This document shows positions 6,282 to 6,831 of a stretch of DNA of 6,831 bases, piece after piece. The notes below the pieces were generated by a model. The model saw only the letters and a list, made by a program, of their open reading frames with translations. It had not been told where the DNA came from and did not search any database. Source of the stretch: Candidatus Melainabacteria bacterium (GTDB lineage: Bacteria > Cyanobacteriota > Vampirovibrionia > Obscuribacterales > Obscuribacteraceae); NCBI GenBank assembly GCA_016209785.1, contig JACQVM010000300.1:1-6831 (forward strand), written 5' to 3'. Within the stretch, counting starts at the first letter, position 1, and every line of letters starts with the position of its first letter. The position numbers and the translations under genes are program-made.

Positions 6282-6831
6282 TTAAATCCCTTTGGTGAGC
6301 CAGAAGCCGAGGTTGAGCCAGTCATCTCCTTCCTTTTCTAGTTTTGCCTTAAGCTCATAAAGTGTAATTGTTTCTTTGTCTGATACTGGTATCCTGAGAG
6401 TTGCATCTGCAAATCGTTGCCTGTCGGTAGCCAGCGGGAACACCTGTACATTTTTACCATCTACCTTGTCGAAAGTAACTACATTCTCATCTCCAGAGAT
6501 TCTATACTGCAGTACATCTCTGGCGTGTTTGGTCTGTTGCAAAGCTGTATTGAAGGACAAGATCTGCTCAAGAGATCCATTCTTGTCTATGATCTCTTGC
6601 AGGAATTGGTTGTCGTTCCCACCCTTCAGTAGTTTGTCTAGCTTGTCTATTTGATGGTCGAGTCCACCCGAATCCTTTTCGCTGAGAGGTTTACGTGTAA
6701 TCATCTCCTCTAAGTCTTGCGCGTCTTCAGAGTTGCCGTTATCTCGTAGCAGCTTGGTTTGTTTCTGAATTGTTGTGCGCAGATTCGCTAAAGCTTTTCT
6801 GGCTTCCCAGGCATTTGATATTGCAGATGTT
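6282..6831 (-). CDS. Hypothetical protein, C-terminal 182 residues (5' end outside window)
   Basis: The product is not recognised. The frame is open from the right edge to the TAA at 6284-6282. The first visible 42 residues (SAISNAWEARKALANL...AQDLEE) are charged and helix-like, so the ATG at 6704-6702 is probably internal: the AGGAG before it abuts the ATG with no spacer and simply encodes part of LEEM. The N-terminal two thirds are Lys/Asp/Gln/Leu-rich and probably helical (LDHQIDKLDKLLKGG, FLQEIIDKNGSLEQIL, then TALQQTKHARDVLQ). A short beta-type segment follows (VVTFDKVDGKNVQVFPLA), and the protein ends with a charged helix, TLYELKAKLEKEGDDW, and LNLGFWLTKGI. No Cys is present in the visible part and no membrane segment is visible. 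It converges on the nucleotidyltransferase-HEPN gene, so it belongs to another transcription unit. It could be the end of another large protein. Confidence 0.75.
   Translation of the reverse strand, partial: TSAISNAWEARKALANLRTTIQKQTKLLRDNGNSEDAQDLEEMITRKPLSEKDSGGLDHQIDKLDKLLKGGNDNQFLQEIIDKNGSLEQILSFNTALQQTKHARDVLQYRISGDENVVTFDKVDGKNVQVFPLATDRQRFADATLRIPVSDKETITLYELKAKLEKEGDDWLNLGFWLTKGI

Noticed and set aside
6376..6654. + strand open frames within the - strand gene at the right end
   Set aside because: Their products are Cys/Ser/Leu-rich without protein-like pattern, while the - strand frame is charged, helix-like and open to the window edge.
6702..6709. AGGAG followed by ATG on the - strand as a ribosome binding site and start
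   Set aside because: There is no spacer between AGGAG and ATG, and the bases are explained as codons for Glu-Glu-Met in a frame that stays open upstream.

Overview
The window is bacterial and almost fully coding. It holds a giant gene on the + strand cut by the left edge, a complete gene immediately downstream on the same strand, and a convergent - strand gene cut by the right edge. Codon use is standard. The base composition is moderately AT-leaning, and the sequence contains no rRNA, tRNA, CRISPR array or insertion sequence. The lineage cannot be fixed from the sequence. Very large, repetitive, Gly/Asp-rich proteins next to a nucleotidyltransferase/HEPN gene would suit an environmental bacterium with a large accessory genome, but that is only an impression.

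Positions 1-5388 (+) are one uninterrupted reading frame that enters from outside the window and encodes at least 1795 residues. In order it has: an Ala/Lys/Asp pentapeptide array made of 15-bp DNA repeats (1-165); a charged helical stretch (166 to about 700); a beta-rich block of 45-residue repeats (706-1203); a long central region of diverged units with YD/FD-x-x-G motifs that resemble RHS/YD repeats; a second block of the 45-residue repeats (3517-4251); more degenerate beta-rich sequence; a Pro/Lys/Glu/Val-rich linker (4939-5160); and a 75-residue tail ending in aromatic residues. The visible protein contains no cysteine. I read it as a probably exported, rod-like structural or surface protein of unknown function. 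The signal region, if there is one, lies outside the window.

Positions 5403-6233 (+), with a possible TTG start at 5385 that would overlap the giant gene by 4 nt, encode a single-chain fusion of a MNT-type (DNA polymerase beta-like) nucleotidyltransferase domain and a HEPN domain. The nucleotidyltransferase signature GSx10DxD and a plausible third aspartate are intact. The canonical RNase motif of toxic HEPN proteins (Rx4-6H) is not visible. The tight spacing suggests co-transcription with the giant gene, but no functional link is evident.

Positions 6234-6281 separate the convergent genes and contain two overlapping, mutually exclusive hairpins that may act as a weak bidirectional terminator. 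Positions 6282-6831 (-) are the 3' end of an unrecognised, cysteine-free, charged and partly helical protein.
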